From contig FMEL01000006.1 in assembly GCA_900066355.1 (NCBI GenBank), positions 124,001 through 188,000 on the forward strand: 64,000 nt of DNA, given 5' to 3'. The stretch comes from an uncultured Ruminococcus sp. (GTDB lineage: Bacteria > Bacillota > Clostridia > Lachnospirales > Lachnospiraceae). Below, one piece after another: positions 1-7,672 of the stretch. The translations under genes were made by a program, and so were the position numbers. The notes beneath the pieces are model-generated. The model did not search any database. It was not told the DNA's origin and saw only the letters and a program-made list of their open reading frames with translations. Each line of letters opens with the position of its first letter. Positions within the stretch are counted from its first letter, which is position 1.

Positions 1-50
1 GTGAGTAATGCATGAAAGACCAAAAATTGACATAAATAAAATATTTTAAT

Positions 51-82
51 AAAAAATCGCCTGAAATATGGCGATTTTTTGT
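51..82 (+). terminator. Intrinsic terminator of an upstream gene
   Basis: The arms AAAAAATCGCC (51-61) and GGCGATTTTTT (70-80) form a hairpin with a short AT-rich loop and run into T residues. It presumably ends transcription of a gene left of the window and insulates the lrgAB unit. Confidence 0.75.
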
Positions 83-94
83 ACTTTATTTGAC

Positions 95-124
95 TTGTTA
101 CGACAAAAGACGGTGTGTTATAAT
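95..124 (+). promoter_or_regulatory. Probable sigma-A promoter of lrgAB
   Basis: A -35-like TTGTTA (95-100) lies 18 bases before a perfect TATAAT (119-124). The predicted start is about 60 bases before the lrgA start codon. The TTGACT at 90-95 is too far from this -10 to be its partner. Confidence 0.55.
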
Positions 125-193
125 AAGTGACGATTTGTTGTTCGTAAAGATTATACGGATAATGACCAGATTTTAATTCGGGAGGCGAATATA

Positions 194-550
194 GTGAAAT
201 ACCTGAGACAATTTGGAATCATTCTTGCTGTGACATGTGTGGGTGAGATCATGAAATATTTTATCCCGCTTCCGATACCGGGCAGCATTTACGGACTGAT
301 TCTGATGTTTGTACTTCTTCTGACAAAGGTGATCAAAGTAGAACATGTAAAAGAAACCGGAGAGTTTCTGATCGAGATCATGCCGCTTATGTTTATACCG
401 GCAGGGGTTGGGCTGATCACTTCATGGAGTCAGCTGCAGCCTTTCTTGGTGCCGCTGCTTGTGATCACAGTGGTATCTACGTTTGTAGTCATGATTGTAA
501 CCGGAAAAGTAACAGATTTTTTAATTTCAAAAAAAGAGGGGAAAAAGTAA
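194..550 (+). CDS. lrgA: LrgA/CidA-family holin-like membrane protein
   Basis: This 118-residue protein is almost entirely hydrophobic, with about four membrane segments and the family-typical 'IPLPIPGSIYGLILMF' stretch near residues 24-39. CidA/LrgA proteins are small holin-like membrane proteins that, with LrgB, influence murein hydrolase export, autolysis and, in several Firmicutes, pyruvate uptake. The GTG start at 194 has GGAGG at 181-185 and gives the usual family length. It is followed one base later by the lrgB homologue, so the two form an operon. Assignment to LrgA rather than CidA is by convention; without a LytSR or CidR regulator in view it cannot be refined. Confidence 0.85.
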   Translation: MKYLRQFGIILAVTCVGEIMKYFIPLPIPGSIYGLILMFVLLLTKVIKVEHVKETGEFLIEIMPLMFIPAGVGLITSWSQLQPFLVPLLVITVVSTFVVMIVTGKVTDFLISKKEGKK

Positions 551-551
551 T

Positions 552-1244
552 ATGGATAATCTGATCTTAAGTTCTGCAACGATAGGAATTGTGATCAGCC
601 TGCTTGCATATGAGATTGGCCTTGCAGCACAGCGTAAATGGAAACTGGCGATTTTAAATCCGCTTCTGATCTCCATAGCACTTGTGATTGTATTTCTTGT
701 TGTTTTTCATGTAGATTATGACAGTTATAATATGAGTGCAAAATACCTGAGCTATCTTTTGACTCCTGCAACAGTCTGTCTGGCAATTCCATTGTATCTG
801 CAGCTGGATCTTCTGAAAAAGAATATCGTGGCAATTATGACGGGGGTTCTTTCAGGAGTGCTTGCAAGTCTGGGTTCCGTACTGGCAATGTCAGTGGTGT
901 TTGGGTTGAACCATAAAGAATATGTCACCATGCTTCCGAAATCAATCACAACCGCAATCGGAATGGGTGTTTCGGAGGAACTTGGCGGCTATGTGACGAT
1001 TTCTGTTGCAGTTATTATTATTACCGGTGTACTTGGAAATATGTCGGCAGAATTTATCTGCAAAATGTTCCGTATCCGTAATACTATCTCAAAAGGTCTT
1101 GCAATCGGTACCGCATCTCATGCAGTTGGTACGGCAAGAGCAATGGAAATGGGAGAAGTAGAGGGCGCTATGAGCAGTCTTGCAATCGTTGTATGCGGAC
1201 TCTGTACAGTTATAGGAGCTTCAATCTTTTCTTATATATGGTAG
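552..1244 (+). CDS. lrgB: LrgB-family protein
   Basis: A 230-residue polytopic membrane protein of normal LrgB/CidB length. It carries the conserved 'TTAIGMGVSEELGG' stretch near residues 132-145 and 'GTASHAVGTARAMEMGEVEG' near 186-205, both diagnostic of LrgB. It is predicted to act with the upstream LrgA homologue in the cytoplasmic membrane, affecting murein hydrolase activity or small organic acid transport. The ATG at 552 starts one base after the lrgA stop, so translation is probably coupled. The unit ends at the bidirectional terminator at 1267-1314. Confidence 0.9.
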   Translation: MDNLILSSATIGIVISLLAYEIGLAAQRKWKLAILNPLLISIALVIVFLVVFHVDYDSYNMSAKYLSYLLTPATVCLAIPLYLQLDLLKKNIVAIMTGVLSGVLASLGSVLAMSVVFGLNHKEYVTMLPKSITTAIGMGVSEELGGYVTISVAVIIITGVLGNMSAEFICKMFRIRNTISKGLAIGTASHAVGTARAMEMGEVEGAMSSLAIVVCGLCTVIGASIFSYIW

Positions 1245-1266
1245 TCTGAAATTTTATACAGGACAG

Positions 1267-1314
1267 AAAAAGAACCGTGGAACAGAAGCAATTCTGTTTT
1301 CACGGTTCTTTTGC
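1267..1314. terminator. Bidirectional terminator between lrgB and putP
   Basis: AAAGAACCGTG (1269-1279) pairs with CACGGTTCTTT (1301-1311), with additional inner pairing AACAGAA/TTCTGTT. A-runs and T-runs flank both sides, so it can serve both convergent genes. Confidence 0.85.
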
Positions 1315-1340
1315 GTACAGCTAAAATAAAAAAGTATGTT

Positions 1341-2882
1341 TTACTCTGCCATTTTTTTCTTTACCAGATCAAATTCATCGGTGATTTCTTTGGATGGTGC
1401 TTTTGTAGCAAGGCTCACCAGAATGATCAGGATACTGGAAACCAGAAATGCAGGGAGCAGTTCATAGAAATTCAGGAAAGATACATTTGGACGGACAAGG
1501 TATTTCCATACGAATACCATAACACCGCCGGAAACCATTCCTGCGAGAGCCCCCTGCCAGTTGGTACGACGCCAGAATAAGGCAAACAGTACAACCGGGC
1601 CGAATACAGCACCGAAACCTGCCCATGCAAAGGAAACGATGTTGAATACGGAACTGTCCGGGTTACGGGCAATGATAACAGCAATTACTGCAATCAGAAG
1701 CAGTGTAACACGGTCAGCAACCATGCTTTCTTTCTTGTCTGCTTTTTTCTTAAGGATGCTTCCGAGAAGATCGGAAGAAACCGCGGAAGAAGCAGCCAGC
1801 AGCTGCGAATCAGCTGTTGACATGGTGGAAGCAAGGATACCGGCCAGGATCGTACCACCGAGCAGTGCCGGAATTATACCATATGTACTCAAAAGATCTG
1901 CAATCTTAACAATAATCGTTTCGGAAGCAGAACCCTGAAGCATTTCAAGTTTGCCGGCTTCAGTCATACCAAGACCGATCACACCGATCAGTACGGCAAC
2001 AGCAAGTGAAATGACAACCCATGTGGTTGCAACTTTTCTGGATAAAGAAAGTTTCTTTTCATCTTCGATTGCCATGAAACGAAGAAGAATATGCGGCATT
2101 CCGAAATATCCAAGTCCCCATGCAAGCATGGATACGATATTAATGAGCGGGTAGGCAGCTTCTGTGCCACTTACCGGATCGTAAGTTGTCATCATGGTGA
2201 GATATCCCGGAAGGGATTTTGCATGATCAATAACTGCGGAAGGACCGCCTGCTACAGAAACACCGAAGCCAAATACAATGATCAGTGCGATGGACATGAT
2301 AATGCTTTGGATAAAGTCTGTTGTGGATGCTGCAAGGAAACCACCCAGAGTAGTATATCCGACAATGACAAGTGCACTGATGATCATTGCTGTCAGATAG
2401 CTTACTCCAAAAAGACTGGAGAAAAGCTTTCCGCATGCAGCAAATCCGGAAGCTGTATATGGAATAAAGAAAATAACAATAAAAATAGCTCCGATAGACT
2501 GCAGGATTTTTCGGTTATCGCGGAAACGGTTGCTGAAAAAGGATGGCAGTGTGATAGAATTGCCGGATACATGTGTGTAGAGGCGAATCCTTTTTGCTAC
2601 GATCTTCCAGTTGAGATAGGTTCCGATCGCCAGGCCGATAGCTGTCCATCCGGCATCTGCGATTCCGGAAAGATAGGCTAGTCCGGGAAGTCCCATCAGA
2701 AGCCAGCTGCTCATATCGGATGCCTCAGCGCTCATTGCAGTAACAAGTGGTCCAAGTTTTCGACCGCCCAGATAGAAATCAGAGGTGTCATTGTTTTTCT
2801 TGGAACACAGGTATCCAACATAGAGCATTGCACCCAGATAGACGATGATCGCTATCATAATACAGATGTGTGATGTTGTCAT
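1341..2882 (-). CDS. putP: Sodium/proline symporter (SSS family)
   Basis: The 513-residue protein has the length and roughly 13 hydrophobic segments of PutP. Diagnostic features are the 'YLGGRKLGPLVTAMSAEASDMSSW' region near residues 37-60 (sodium-site serines and aspartate), 'LGYFGMPHILLRFMA' near 258-272 and 'ASTMSTADSQLLAASSAVSS' near 352-371. It should couple inward sodium flow to proline uptake. The start has GGGAGAGG about six bases upstream on the minus strand. The gene stands alone, convergent with lrgAB and divergent from the small gene at 3191. Its leader contains a perfect 8-bp inverted repeat (2905-2912 and 2927-2934). Confidence 0.93.
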   Translation of the reverse strand: MTTSHICIMIAIIVYLGAMLYVGYLCSKKNNDTSDFYLGGRKLGPLVTAMSAEASDMSSWLLMGLPGLAYLSGIADAGWTAIGLAIGTYLNWKIVAKRIRLYTHVSGNSITLPSFFSNRFRDNRKILQSIGAIFIVIFFIPYTASGFAACGKLFSSLFGVSYLTAMIISALVIVGYTTLGGFLAASTTDFIQSIIMSIALIIVFGFGVSVAGGPSAVIDHAKSLPGYLTMMTTYDPVSGTEAAYPLINIVSMLAWGLGYFGMPHILLRFMAIEDEKKLSLSRKVATTWVVISLAVAVLIGVIGLGMTEAGKLEMLQGSASETIIVKIADLLSTYGIIPALLGGTILAGILASTMSTADSQLLAASSAVSSDLLGSILKKKADKKESMVADRVTLLLIAVIAVIIARNPDSSVFNIVSFAWAGFGAVFGPVVLFALFWRRTNWQGALAGMVSGGVMVFVWKYLVRPNVSFLNFYELLPAFLVSSILIILVSLATKAPSKEITDEFDLVKKKMAE

Positions 2883-2904
2883 AAGTTCCTCTCCCTTCTG
2901 TTGA

Positions 2905-2934
2905 ATGCATATTTATTCATCTGCGGATATGCAT
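2905..2934. repeat. Inverted repeat in the putP 5' leader
   Basis: ATGCATAT (2905-2912) and ATATGCAT (2927-2934) are perfect inverted copies separated by 14 bases, just upstream of the putP ribosome binding site. It may be an operator or a leader hairpin. Otherwise 2883-3118 holds nothing I can assign. Confidence 0.4.
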
Positions 2935-3118
2935 ATATCTACAATATTATTCGAAAACATGAAAAAAGTAAAGAAAATTCTTGTAAAAATGATGGATGAG
3001 CTGCGGAAAAAACAAAACGCACAAAAAAGACTGAGAAAGCGCATAAAATCAGGAAAAAACGACTGACCCAAAGGACAGGATTTGTCGAAAAAGCTATGTA
3101 ATTGTATGACGAATTGAG

Positions 3119-3148
3119 TTGACTTAAAGACGAGTCGGAATATAGAAT
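3119..3148 (+). promoter_or_regulatory. Probable promoter of the small gene at 3191
   Basis: TTGACT (3119-3124) is followed by TATAGAAT (3141-3148), giving -10 choices with 16- or 18-base spacing. Transcription would start about 35 bases before the TTG start codon. Confidence 0.45.
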
Positions 3149-3190
3149 GATGGTGAAAACGATAGTTATTGCACAAACGGAGGAAGAAAA

Positions 3191-3508
3191 TTGGAAAATA
3201 AAACTGAAATCGTAATCGCAAACTACATCGAAACAATGATGAAAGAAAGGAGACAGAGAATATTTGCGTCTGATGAATATATTCAGCAGGACAACGGAGA
3301 TTTGGTTTATCTGGAAGAACGGTACAACAGTCTGAATATTCCCCATACGATCAGAAGAGTGATTGATGACTATATAGCATGTCTGGAATCAAGAGATGAA
3401 AGATATGCAGACATGTCTTATGTAGCCGGAATGGGAGATGCAATTAAAATGCTCATGAATATGGGCGTATTAAATAATCAGGGCCAGTGCCTTGCACATG
3501 CGGAATAG
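3191..3508 (+). CDS. Small uncharacterised protein (DUF6809-like)
   Basis: A 105-residue, charged, probably cytosolic helical protein. The TTG start at 3191 is supported by GGAGG (about 3179-3183) at proper spacing and a promoter-like sequence upstream. The C-terminal half contains 'ERYADMSYVAGMGDAIKMLM', which recalls small Lachnospiraceae proteins of the DUF6809 type; that is from memory and untested. No catalytic motif, membrane segment or signal peptide is visible. It is followed by a separate promoter and a c-di-GMP riboswitch, so the two seem to be independent units. Confidence 0.6.
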   Translation: MENKTEIVIANYIETMMKERRQRIFASDEYIQQDNGDLVYLEERYNSLNIPHTIRRVIDDYIACLESRDERYADMSYVAGMGDAIKMLMNMGVLNNQGQCLAHAE

Positions 3509-3544
3509 TAGCACAGAAACAAAAATCTGTACAATTGGAACTTA

Positions 3545-3573
3545 TTAACGTTTATGCAATAAAAGACTATATT
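3545..3573 (+). promoter_or_regulatory. Promoter of the c-di-GMP riboswitch transcript
   Basis: TTAACG (3545-3550), a 17-base spacer and TATATT (3568-3573) would start RNA at about 3580, just before the aptamer. The riboswitch may therefore be transcribed on its own rather than as the 3' end of the preceding gene. Confidence 0.45.
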
Positions 3574-3583
3574 TATTTTAATA

Positions 3584-3660
3584 AAAAGGCATAGCCGGGG
3601 AAATCTGGTGACGCAAAACTATAGGGTCTAAGCAAATGTATGACAGCCAGTTGCAGGAGA
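3584..3660 (+). ncRNA. Cyclic di-GMP-I (GEMM) riboswitch aptamer
   Basis: The core matches the GEMM-I consensus. GGCA precedes a P2 hairpin CCGGG-GAAA-TCTGG (3595-3608) with the expected GNRA tetraloop. Then come the signature GACGCAAA (3610-3617), GGGTCTAAG, and the 3' element ATGACAGCCAGTTGC. Such aptamers sense c-di-GMP and normally control the gene just downstream. Here the next feature is a terminator and then the antisense tmRNA gene, so no plus-strand gene follows within 750 bases. GCCAG in the aptamer 3' strand could pair with CTGGC of the terminator stem, which would form a switching platform. Confidence 0.8.
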
Positions 3661-3723
3661 GATATATATAATTCTTTTAGAACAGTAACTTTGTAATTAA
3701 AATTAAATAATTTGATTTTGTTG

Positions 3724-3776
3724 AAAAAAAGCTGGCATCCATCCCGTGGTTTCAGGATGAACGCCAGCTTTTTTGT
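3724..3776. terminator. Bidirectional terminator (tmRNA / riboswitch)
   Basis: GCTGGC-atc-CATCC and GGATG-aac-GCCAGC form a strong imperfect hairpin flanked by A-runs on the left and T-runs on the right. On the minus strand it ends ssrA; on the plus strand it would end the riboswitch transcript. Confidence 0.85.
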
Positions 3777-3810
3777 TATGGTCTCATCAGATCTATGAGA
3801 TGTTCCAAAA

Positions 3811-4156
3811 TGGACCTGAGGGGAATCGAACCCCTGTCCGAAAGCCTATCCCTTGCGGTATCTCCCATCACAGTCGCTGATTTGACATTCCCTTGGCAGC
3901 ACGCCCACCGACAGGCTTACTGCTTCAGTAGCTTCATGATACATCTACCGGGGCAAAGCTTACCCGGCAAGGTTTCTCACATAGTCGACGCCAGATTCCT
4001 AAAGTGTGAGTGCTCTAGGGCTGACGAGCAACGCTTAGGCTGCTAACGCGTACTGTTCGTCTGCGTTTATATTTAGTTTCCCGGTTGGTACGCAGTCCAG
4101 GAGTCTGCGGATGGCTGCCTCAACTTCAAAGCCCCCGTCGAAACCAGTACAAGCCC
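3811..4156 (-). ncRNA. ssrA: tmRNA (transfer-messenger RNA)
   Basis: On the minus strand the 5' end GGGCTTG (4156-4150) pairs, with two G-U pairs, to CAGGTCC (3818-3812) to form a 7-bp acceptor stem with discriminator A at 3811; CCA is not encoded. The near-5' signature GGTTTCGACGGGGG and the T-arm GGGGTTCGATTCCCC are present. The tag frame from GCA (4064-4062) reads ADEQYALAA then TAA (4037-4035), so with the charged alanine the tag is AADEQYALAA, very close to the E. coli tag. It rescues stalled ribosomes with SmpB. A sigma-A promoter lies at 4236-4265. Confidence 0.96.
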
Positions 4157-4235
4157 TGAAAAGGTACGAAAGACAGATAAAAAATCTTCCGGTATTACTG
4201 GTGAACAGACGATGCTTTTGTTTTCATTATTTTTT

Positions 4236-4265
4236 ATTATATGAAAGAACATAATGGTTTGTCAA
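4236..4265 (-). promoter_or_regulatory. ssrA promoter
   Basis: Read on the minus strand: perfect TTGACA (4265-4260), 18-base spacer, perfect TATAAT (4241-4236). The predicted start is about 70 bases before the mature tmRNA 5' end, consistent with 5' processing of a precursor. Confidence 0.8.
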
Positions 4266-4314
4266 GTGCCGGAAGATTGTTTTGGGCTGATTTTATTAAA
4301 AATAAGAAAAAATC

Positions 4315-4343
4315 TTGACAGCAACAGTTAGAAGATGTAAACT
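4315..4343 (+). promoter_or_regulatory. Promoter of the Fur-like gene with operator-like repeats
   Basis: TTGACA (4315-4320), 17-base spacer containing GTTAG, and an extended -10 TG-TAAACT (4338-4343). Just downstream lies GGTAGCC...AACTAAAGTTACC (about 4348-4373), a partly palindromic stretch resembling the GTTAG-N6-CTAAC sites at 7606 and 7673. This suggests autoregulation by the Fur-like protein, by inference only. Confidence 0.55.
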
Positions 4344-4425
4344 CATGGTAGCCAAAACGAACTAAAGTTACCAAAAACAAAACACAGTAACATGAAACAA
4401 ACTGACCGGATCAGGAGGAGCGAAA

Positions 4426-4908
4426 ATGGAAGTACTACAAGAAGAAATATATGATCATACATCAGATTCTGCTCAGGAATCCTTCCGTAATCAGCAGTAT
4501 CAGAGAAGCAGTATGCAGCGAAGCGTTATTGTGGACAGACTCAGACGTGAGGGATGCAGAATTACAAAACAGAGAAAAATCATACTCGATATCATTCTTC
4601 AGGAAGAATGCACATGTTGTAAGGAAATTTATTTTCTTGCATCGAAGAAGGATCCGAATATCGGAATGGCAACCATCTACAGAATGATCAATCTTCTGGA
4701 AGAGATTGGGGCTTTGAAAAGAAAGAGTGCTTACCGGCTTTGTGATGAGCAGACAGGAGTACCGATCTGTTGTGTACAACTGGATGATCAGACGAACATC
4801 CGCCTTGATAATGAAAAGCTTTGTAAAATTATTGAAAAGGGTATGGAATCCTGCGGTTATCTTCAGTCAAGAAGAGTAAGTAAAGTCCTGGTAGAAAGTG
4901 GTAACTAA
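4426..4908 (+). CDS. Fur-like transcription regulator with degenerate sensor domain
   Basis: In this 160-residue protein, residues 32-101 form the Fur-family winged helix, with 'CRITKQRKIILDII' near 44-57 and the recognition-helix block 'MATIYRMINLLEEIGAL' at 81-97. Canonical Fur proteins continue with HHxHxxC metal sites and paired CxxC zinc sites. Here those histidines are absent, and cysteines cluster instead at 62-65 (CTCC) and 114-115 (CC). An extra 30-residue polar N-terminus precedes the fold. It heads the metal/iron block and is the natural candidate to bind the GTTAG repeats of the neighbouring operons. I infer repressor function; the signal it senses is unclear. Confidence 0.8.
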   Translation: MEVLQEEIYDHTSDSAQESFRNQQYQRSSMQRSVIVDRLRREGCRITKQRKIILDIILQEECTCCKEIYFLASKKDPNIGMATIYRMINLLEEIGALKRKSAYRLCDEQTGVPICCVQLDDQTNIRLDNEKLCKIIEKGMESCGYLQSRRVSKVLVESGN

Positions 4909-4995
4909 CCGCTTTCTGCCGAAAAATATACAATGAAGCGAAATCCTTTAATTTTAGACAATATTGAGAAAATTTCTCATTTGAACAAGTTAGTC

Positions 4996-5023
4996 TGGAC
5001 TTTTGGTTTGAGAATTCTATAAT
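4996..5023 (+). promoter_or_regulatory. Promoter of the DUF6110-like gene
   Basis: TGGACT (4996-5001), 16-base spacer, TATAAT (5018-5023), about 70 bases ahead of the start codon. The rest of 4909-5092 shows only a small GAGAAA/TTTCTC hairpin near 4966-4978. Confidence 0.5.
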
Positions 5024-5092
5024 ATGTGTAATGCCAGAGTGATGAGTTGGTGAAAACGATAAAAAATAAATTATATACAGGAGGAATTTACC

Positions 5093-5398
5093 ATGATTAA
5101 ACTTGATAAGAAACACAGCGGAGTATTTGCAGCAGGAGTATTATTTGGCACAGCAGGAATTAAACTTCTTTCCAGCAAAGATGCAAAAAAAGTTTACGCA
5201 AACTGCACAGCAGCAGTTCTTCGTGCAAAAGACTGCGTAATGAAGACTGTATCTAAAGTTCAGGAAAACGCAGAAGACATTTACGCAGAAGCACAGCAGA
5301 TCAATGAAGACCGTGCAGCAGCTGAGGAAGTATTTGAAGATACTGCTGAGGAAGAGTCCTTTAAAGAAACAGAAGAAACTGCAGCAGAAGAGGAATAA
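5093..5398 (+). CDS. DUF6110-like small protein, P-type ATPase partner
   Basis: A 101-residue protein. Residues 8-27 are a moderately hydrophobic, glycine-rich segment ('GVFAAGVLFGTAGIKLLSS'), followed by an amphipathic helical region and a very acidic tail rich in Glu and Ala (residues 75-101). This matches, from memory, the small DUF6110 family that is regularly encoded next to heavy-metal P1B ATPases. The start has AGGAGG at about 5080-5085. An attenuator-like terminator separates it from the ATPase gene 60 bases on, so the small protein is probably made in excess. The acidic tail might hold or deliver metal ions; that is inference. Confidence 0.7.
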   Translation: MIKLDKKHSGVFAAGVLFGTAGIKLLSSKDAKKVYANCTAAVLRAKDCVMKTVSKVQENAEDIYAEAQQINEDRAAAEEVFEDTAEEESFKETEETAAEEE

Positions 5399-5403
5399 AT
5401 AAA

Positions 5404-5437
5404 AGACACCTGTGGTCAAGCACTGCAGGTGTTTTTA
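5404..5437 (+). terminator. Intrinsic terminator/attenuator before the ATPase gene
   Basis: ACACCTG (5406-5412) and CAGGTGT (5426-5432) form the stem, followed by TTTT. The ATPase gene starts 21 bases later with no clear promoter, so read-through probably sets its expression. Confidence 0.7.
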
Positions 5438-5457
5438 TAACTAAAGGTGATGATAAT

Positions 5458-7530
5458 ATGAGATTTAAAATAGAACATGAGATCAGAGACAGAGTAAGAC
5501 TTCATATCTGTCAGAAACGAATGACGTGCAGACAGGCAGATCAGCTGGAATATTTCCTGACAAATCTCGAGGGAGTAACAGCTGCAAAGGTCGTAGAACG
5601 AAACCAGGATGCTGTGATCAGCTTTTCCGGAAACAGAGAAGAGATTCTAAAAGCGGTACAGGGATTTTCTTATGAAAAGGCAGAGGCACCGGAGAGCTAT
5701 CTTCAGAATTCCGGCAGAGAAATGAACGGGGAATACTGGGAAAAAATGGTCAACCATGTGGTACTTCATTATGGAAAGAAAATTTTCCTTCCTCTTCCGA
5801 TCCGTACATTCCTTACCACACTTAAATCCGTAAAATACATCTGGAAGGGTGTCTGTACACTTGCAAAATGCAGAATCGAGGTACCGGTACTGGATGCAAC
5901 TGCAATTGGTGTGTCTATCTTAAGAGGTGATTTCAGTACAGCATCTTCCGTCATGTTCCTGCTTGGATTTGGTGAGATACTGGAAGACTGGACGCATAAG
6001 AAATCTGTGGATGATCTTGCGCGAAGTATGTCCCTGAATGTAAGTAAAGTATGGCTGGTTACGGACGACACAGAAGTTCAGGTCGGCACAGATACGATCA
6101 AACCGGGTGATCGGGTACGTATACATATGGGAACTGTGATTCCGTTTGACGGTGTTGTTACAGATGGAGAGGCAACGGTCAATGAGGCTTCCCTGACAGG
6201 TGAATCCATGCCGGTTGCCAAACATACAGAAAGCTATGTTTATGCAGGAACTGTTCTCGAAGAGGGCGAACTTACCATCCGTGTAAAAGAAACATCCGGA
6301 TCTACCAAGTTCGAAAAGATCGTGACAATGATCGAAGAAACAGAGAAACTGAAATCTGCGGTAGAAAGTAAGGCAGAGCATCTTGCAGACAGCCTTGTTC
6401 CGTATACACTTGCCGGAACTGCACTTACCTATGCACTTACCAGAAATGTGACGAAGGCACTGTCTATTCTGATGGTTGACTTCTCATGTGCACTGAAACT
6501 TGCCATGCCGATTTCTGTACTTGCAGCAATCCGCGAGGCAAATGCGCATCATATCACGGTAAAAGGCGGCAAGTTCATGGAAGCAGTGGCAGAGGCTGAT
6601 ACAATCGTATTTGATAAGACGGGTACGCTGACAAAAGCGCAGCCGACAGTTGCAGATATAGTATCTTTTAACGGCGACTCCAAAGAAAATCTGCTGAGAC
6701 TGGCGGCCTGCATGGAAGAACACTTCCCGCATTCTATGGCGAAAGCGGTTATGGACGCTGCGAAAGAACGTGGCCTGACACATGAAGAAATGCACTCAAA
6801 AGTTGAATATATCGTGGCACATGGTATTTCTACAACTGTAAACGGACGAAAAGCAATCATTGGAAGCCATCATTTTGTCTTTGAGGATGAGAAATGCGCG
6901 ATTCCGACAGGAAAAGAAGAGATTTTCAAAAACCTTCCGGAAGAATATTCTCATCTGTATCTTGGTATCGAGGGAGAACTGGCAGCGGTAATCTGTATTG
7001 AAGATCCGCTCCGCCCGGAGGGACCGGAGGTAATTAAGGCATTAAGAAAAGCCGGATTTACCCAGATCGTTATGATGACCGGCGACAGTGACCGTACTGC
7101 AAAAGCAATCGCAGCGAAAGTTGGTGTCGACAAATATTATTCAGAAGTTCTTCCTGAGGATAAGGCAAAATTTGTAGAAGAAGCAAAAGCACAGGGCCGC
7201 AAAGTGTTGATGGTAGGGGATGGTATCAATGATTCACCGGCTCTGTCAGCAGCCGATGTCGGTATTGCAATCAGTGACGGGGCAGAACTTGCAAGAGAAA
7301 TTGCAGATATCACGATTGGTGCGGATGATCTGAGTGTTATGGTAACACTCAAAGAAATCAGTAATGGTCTGATGGACAAGATCCACAAGAATTACAGGCG
7401 TATCGTTGGCATCAACGGAAGTCTGATCGTGCTTGGTGTGACCGGAGTGATCCAGCCGACAATGTCTGCATTGCTTCATAATACATCAACGCTTTTGATT
7501 GGCATGGATTCCATGAAATCTGTACTTTGA
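5458..7530 (+). CDS. Heavy-metal P1B-type ATPase with SC membrane motif
   Basis: The 690-residue protein carries all P-type ATPase signatures: TGES in 'LTGESMPVAKH' near residue 248, phosphorylation motif DKTGTLTK with Asp386, 'MTGDSDRTAKAIAAK' near 540 and 'MVGDGINDSPAL' near 585. The membrane metal motif normally reads CPC or SPC; here it is 'FSCALKLAMP', with Cys344 and no preceding proline. The usual HP locus reads HFPHS. The first 70 residues resemble a metal-binding domain fold but lack CxxC. It should export a transition metal across the membrane; the SC motif makes copper or zinc doubtful and manganese or iron thinkable. It lies between the DUF6110-like gene and an iron-type operon. 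Confidence 0.88.
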   Translation: MRFKIEHEIRDRVRLHICQKRMTCRQADQLEYFLTNLEGVTAAKVVERNQDAVISFSGNREEILKAVQGFSYEKAEAPESYLQNSGREMNGEYWEKMVNHVVLHYGKKIFLPLPIRTFLTTLKSVKYIWKGVCTLAKCRIEVPVLDATAIGVSILRGDFSTASSVMFLLGFGEILEDWTHKKSVDDLARSMSLNVSKVWLVTDDTEVQVGTDTIKPGDRVRIHMGTVIPFDGVVTDGEATVNEASLTGESMPVAKHTESYVYAGTVLEEGELTIRVKETSGSTKFEKIVTMIEETEKLKSAVESKAEHLADSLVPYTLAGTALTYALTRNVTKALSILMVDFSCALKLAMPISVLAAIREANAHHITVKGGKFMEAVAEADTIVFDKTGTLTKAQPTVADIVSFNGDSKENLLRLAACMEEHFPHSMAKAVMDAAKERGLTHEEMHSKVEYIVAHGISTTVNGRKAIIGSHHFVFEDEKCAIPTGKEEIFKNLPEEYSHLYLGIEGELAAVICIEDPLRPEGPEVIKALRKAGFTQIVMMTGDSDRTAKAIAAKVGVDKYYSEVLPEDKAKFVEEAKAQGRKVLMVGDGINDSPALSAADVGIAISDGAELAREIADITIGADDLSVMVTLKEISNGLMDKIHKNYRRIVGINGSLIVLGVTGVIQPTMSALLHNTSTLLIGMDSMKSVL

Positions 7531-7569
7531 TCCGATAATAAACTATAAAAAGTTAATCACAAAAAACTC

Positions 7570-7598
7570 TTGACAGCACGCGGAAAATATTGTACTAT
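7570..7598 (+). promoter_or_regulatory. Promoter of the DUF3793-flavodoxin operon
   Basis: Perfect TTGACA (7570-7575), 17-base spacer, TACTAT (7593-7598). The expected transcription start falls on the first operator-like palindrome (7606-7621). Confidence 0.7.
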
Positions 7599-7605
7599 CA
7601 TACCA

Positions 7606-7621
7606 GTTAGAAACAACTAAC
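7606..7621. promoter_or_regulatory. Palindromic operator GTTAG-N6-CTAAC
   Basis: GTTAGAAACAACTAAC is a perfect 5-bp inverted repeat with six-base centre at the predicted transcription start. A second near copy, GTTAG-ATAAAA-CTAAT, lies at 7673-7688. I infer binding by an iron or metal regulator, most likely the Fur-like protein encoded at 4426, because flavodoxin is a classic iron-starvation gene. Confidence 0.6.
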
Positions 7622-7628
7622 AGATAAT

Positions 7629-7662
7629 AAATTTACGGGTATGGAAACATATCCGTAAATTT
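7629..7662 (+). promoter_or_regulatory. 15-bp leader hairpin with GAAA loop
   Basis: AAATTTACGGGTATG (7629-7643), loop GAAA, CATATCCGTAAATTT (7648-7662): an uninterrupted stem with one G-T pair in the 5' leader between the two operator-like repeats. It has no T-run, so it is more likely an mRNA-stabilising or protein-binding element than a terminator. Confidence 0.55.
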
Positions 7663-7672
7663 AAAACCGATA

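Noticed and set aside
2960..3067. 35-codon basic ORF (plus strand) between putP and the small gene at 3191
   Set aside because: It has no ribosome binding site and a Lys/Arg composition expected from an A-rich stretch; the promoter for the next gene lies behind it.
3795..4046. 83-codon open frame on the plus strand
   Set aside because: It lies antisense to tmRNA, whose structure and tag frame fully explain the sequence.
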